The position numbers were made by a program, and so were the translations under genes. Below, piece after piece: positions 60,797 through 64,000 of a DNA stretch of 64,000 bases. How positions within the stretch are numbered: position 1 is the stretch's first letter; every line of letters starts with the position of its first letter. The DNA is taken from NCBI GenBank assembly GCA_022592435.1, contig JABYQS010000137.1, positions 38,893 through 102,892 of the forward strand, read 5' to 3'. Source of the DNA: Cerioporus squamosus. Its lineage: Eukaryota > Basidiomycota > Agaricomycetes > Polyporales > Polyporaceae. The notes below the pieces were generated by a model. The model was not told the DNA's origin. It was given only the letters and a program-made list of their open reading frames with translations, and made no database searches.

Positions 60797-62626
60797 GGCG
60801 TGCTGGCTGGTACGCTGGTTCGCATACCGTGTGGCCGCCCGGGCGGGGCTGGAGGAGGAGAGAGCGAGGCAGGTGCGAGAGGAGACCAGGGATGGTGGTG
60901 GTCAGAAGAGGGCTATCTGTATCTAGCCGAGTAGGGTGACCCCAGCACTGACTAAGACTTCCGGCTCGGTCTGCGGCGTCCCGACTCTTCCACAGGCGCC
61001 CGGCTGCCATATGCGCGTCTCGCACCACTGCAAAAACAATTTGCGCCTGCTCCGCTCGTCCTTGACGTCCTCTCCGGACTCTAGCACAATCTACTCCAGC
61101 TGCCCAGACAATCCACGATGGCCTTCCGAGTCTCTTCTCTCTCTCGTCCGTGTCTTTCTAGCGGCACGTAAGTACAGTACGTCCTCCTGCTAGGTTGTTA
61201 ACCGTGAGTCGTACATACATCTCGACCACGCGGGAGAATTGACGGGAATGATCGGGCCACCCATCGATTGAAAATCCGCCCTGGCCGTCTCGCTCCCGGG
61301 GCAGATCTGCCATCTCAGCGGCCAATCCAATCGTGCTCCCGCCGCCAACCGCGGCACAGAAAAGTTTAGGCCGTCGGTAGCATCAGGAACTGCCCCGCAC
61401 GACATCCCCAGTCGCGATTGCGAATGCCCCGCCATCACCGACGTGCATACACCCCGACTCCTGCGATGCTCGAAGGCGGGATTGGACTTCCCGCTCGAGG
61501 AGCGCAGCCGTCCAGGCGACCCGTCTGTGGGCGTTCGAAGCCGCGAAGCAGGCTTTCGTGAGACCGACTTGGTCCCCGAGGCTCCGATAGTAGTCAGCTG
61601 GTTGTCGCAGCTTACCAACAGCCTGCCAATGCATCAGGCTGATTTGTTCCTCGATGGGACTGGTCTCGTCAGACTGGTCTCCGAACGGCCATCCAAAGTC
61701 CATCGGCACCAACGCGACGCGGACCGGCGGCATGCATTCGAACCCGTGGCCAGGGCCTTTGATCTGCGTAGATTCGCAGGCTTGACTGAGGCGGCACAGC
61801 ATGGAGCAGTGAACACTAATATATGTTTACTCCCGACTGCAGTACATACATAGCTAGGTACGTACCTCCGTGAGTAACAAGTTGCTTGTGGAGGCGACCA
61901 GGGTATCGACTGTCAACAATATCCATATCATATCATCTCCATGATCAGCCGTAATCGGAGGGACTTCGGTATTCAAGCAAGTATGCGTCCTCGGGAGCTT
62001 GATGACATATGGTCCTATCGATCTACACATATATGCCTTCTCCCCGCTACAATCCGCACACACAATGGTCAACAGGCCAAACATAGTGAGTGGGGTTACG
62101 CTTCAGTCGAGCAACAGCGATGTGGAAGCGGTCCACTTGACACTTCAGCGTTTCCTCCTCATTAACGACCCCCCTCCCCCTTTCCAGAGTGCTCATATTG
62201 TGTCGACCCCTCCGGATATATTGGCGGTACAATAAATAACGCTGCGCGAGAGTATAGTGTGTATTAGGGGTGCACGACATGACGAGTACGGAGTCCGGAG
62301 TCCGGAAAGGCGCAAAAGCACCAATAGAGGTAGCGGTTGAGAGAGATTGAGGCAATAATATAGGATGAAGATGCTGCCTGTGGTGAGAGGGAGGGGGACG
62401 GCACGGGAGGCTACGCAACATCGGCGCGTCCCGAACACTGATATCTTTGTTGTAATTTAGTATCAACCGCGCGTCGCTCAGGGAGACCACACCAGAAAAC
62501 CAAAAGAACACCACCACTTGACTAACCAACCCACTGTGACTGTGTCCTGCGATTCGTCCATTGGTCCATAATCTCACCCACCACCGCCCACGCCCACACC
62601 CATGCCTGCACCCGAGTCCCCGGGTC
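60797..62626. other. Intergenic, 1.8 kb, no firm gene
   Basis: Flank between the bZIP start and the 3' end of the guanylyltransferase gene. At 61119 a short frame (MAFRVSSLSRPCLSSGT, then a GTAAGT donor) resembles a mitochondrial presequence exon, but I found no continuation. A minus-strand frame at 61802-61383 (139 codons) is also unassigned. The 61800-62480 part is AT-richer. Confidence 0.4.
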
Positions 62627-64000
62627 TCAGCGCACCTGCGCCTCAAGCGAAAACAGGAAGCGGGAACTTATAGCAGCTGCTTTCCAGCCAGCGTCGCGGC
62701 ACTTCTTCACGAGGCGCTTCACCTCCTGCGAGCGCGCACGGGTGGTCACAAGGAGGGTATCGGGCATGTCGACGATGACCAAGTCGTCGACCCCCAGCAG
62801 CGAGACCAGCCGACCGGAGCCGGGAACCACAATGCCGCCCGCAGCTTGTTCCGGACGACTGCGCAGTGTGGTCAGCCAGCTGGAACGCCGCGCCGAACAT
62901 CGGGAGACTTACCGAGACCGCTGTCGCCGAGGATGCGCGGCTGGTTAACTCTGCGGGGAGCAGGTCCGCAGGGAAGAAAGTCGCCGACGTCGTCCCAACC
63001 TGTGACGCAAGCGCAGGAATAAGCATATGCCACACACACGCCCAGCTTCCAGCGATGCCAGAGCTTGTCCGTCTCAAACGAAACTCACCGAAGGTAGCCG
63101 GAACGACGGCGACTCGGCGGTCCAACGCCGCAGGCTCCGCGACCGCGTTGTCAATCGCGATCTTCTCCAGGCCGGGCCAGACCTCGTTCAACACATTCTG
63201 CCTCGTCTTCTCGTCGTCCCACGCCAGCGCGATCTTCTGGAGGCCCTCGTGCAGCTCCGGCTTGTACTCTTTGAGCAGCTGCATCAGGAACGCCGCCTTC
63301 GTGACGAACATACCGGCATTCCACCGGTAGTTACCAGTCTTGATGTACGCGGCCGCAGTGCGGGCGTCGGGCTTCTCCTTGAAGCTCGACACGAGCCGTG
63401 CGTTCGGTGCGTCTGACATGCCCAGCTTCTCGCCCAGCCGAACGTAACCGAAGCCCGTGGACGGGTGCGAGGGCGCAATACCGATCGTGACGAGGTAGTC
63501 CTTCTTCGCCACTTCGACCGCTTCCGCCACAGCGGCGAGGAACGCGTCGTCGCCGGAAATCATGTGGTCGGCGGCGAAGGAGCCGATGATCGCGTTGGGG
63601 TCGCGGACGGCGAGGATGGCGGCGGCGAGACCGATGGCGGCCATGGAGTCCTTCGCGCTCGGCTCGCAAAAGAGGTTTGCGGGAGAAGGTCGGGAAGCTG
63701 CTCGGTAATGCTCTTGACATGTGCGGGACCAGCGACGATCGCCGTCCTGGACGCGGAGGAAAGGGGGAGGAGACGATCCCATGTCGCCTGAATGAGCGAA
63801 CGGCCCTTCAGAGTCAGGTCAAGGGAACTTCGGGTGCTCCTCTCGCGAGAGGGGCCACAGGCGAGTGCCCGCGCCACCAGCCGGGATGACAACCCAGAAG
63901 CCTGGAATCTCGCGGATGCCAAGGGGAATTGAGTGAGAGAGTTGTCACTGAGTGGAGGACGTACTTCGAGGACGGCAAGGGCGGGAATGGAGTTGGGTGA
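62627..64000 (-). CDS. Mannose-1-phosphate guanylyltransferase (ManC type), 5' partial, frame-broken
   Basis: The gene runs off the right edge: the nucleotide-binding start FWVVIPAGGAGTRLWPLSRE lies at about 63905-63840 and no ATG precedes it in the window. The enzyme makes GDP-mannose from GTP and mannose-1-phosphate for glycosylation and cell-wall mannan. Further family features are GRSLIQATWDRLLPL, AIIGSFAADHMISGDDAF, IGIAPSHPSTGFGYVRLGE, VSSFKEKPDARTA, GNYRWNAGMFV, IDNAVAEPAA and GWDDVGDF after an intron, then GGIVVPGSGRLVSLLG and DMPDTLLVTTRARSQEVKRL. Frame breaks occur at about 63823 (after EHPKF), 63676 (AAA run, before NLFCEPSAKDS) and 62850 (before EQAAGG). Each fits a 1-2 nt indel, so as it stands the gene cannot encode the full enzyme. 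Confidence 0.88.

Overview
The window is nuclear DNA of a filamentous basidiomycete, most likely an Agaricomycete. The evidence is dense intron-rich genes with introns of about 50-65 nt, GT-AG splice sites with CTGAC/CTAAC-like branch points, GC-rich codon use, and a typical fungal single-copy gene set (ADA2, CTR9, a PPG1-type phosphatase, CWC24, eIF2-alpha, a YMC1-type carrier). I could not name the species. Gene models were built by hand from reading frames and splice phases; where phases close through every exon I give exact limits.

Layout. 0-7.1 kb: two paralogous WOPR (Gti1/Pac2/Wor1) regulators on the minus strand, separated by about 4.8 kb without a credible gene. 9.4-15.3 kb: a coiled-coil-like protein of unknown function, a CoA-binding-fold protein with a 1-nt frameshift, and a membrane-anchored cysteine-synthase-like enzyme (Mcy1 type). 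15.7-23.7 kb: a compact chromatin/transcription block with ADA2 (SAGA), a small unknown protein, CTR9 (Paf1 complex) and a HIT zinc-finger protein (box C/D snoRNP assembly). 24.3-31 kb: a small membrane protein with a probable frameshift, an unknown multi-exon gene and a secreted/anchored aspartic peptidase. 31.9-41.6 kb: eIF2-alpha convergent with a mitochondrial carrier, then a small unknown protein, an NADH pyrophosphatase (NUDT12/Npy1 type) and a low-complexity unknown protein. 42.6-52.6 kb: an unresolved gene, a tail-anchored CRAL-TRIO (Sec14-like) protein, a PPG1-type phosphatase and a two-finger C2H2 regulator. 55.7-64 kb: CWC24 (CCCH + RING splicing factor), a bZIP regulator with an overlapping upstream reading frame, and a ManC-type mannose-1-phosphate guanylyltransferase that runs off the right edge and is broken in three places.

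How the genes relate. Most are independent housekeeping genes. ADA2, CTR9, CWC24 and the HIT-finger protein all serve RNA polymerase II transcription or RNA processing; eIF2-alpha and the bZIP gene could meet in translational stress control. The four DNA-binding regulators (two WOPR, C2H2, bZIP) sit next to the largest gene-free stretches.

Caution on sequence quality. At least six single-base (or 1-2 base) breaks disrupt otherwise conserved reading frames, most of them in short runs of one base. That pattern suggests residual indel errors in the assembly more than independent gene decay. I found no tRNA, rRNA, CRISPR array, intact transposon or clear novel multi-gene system.
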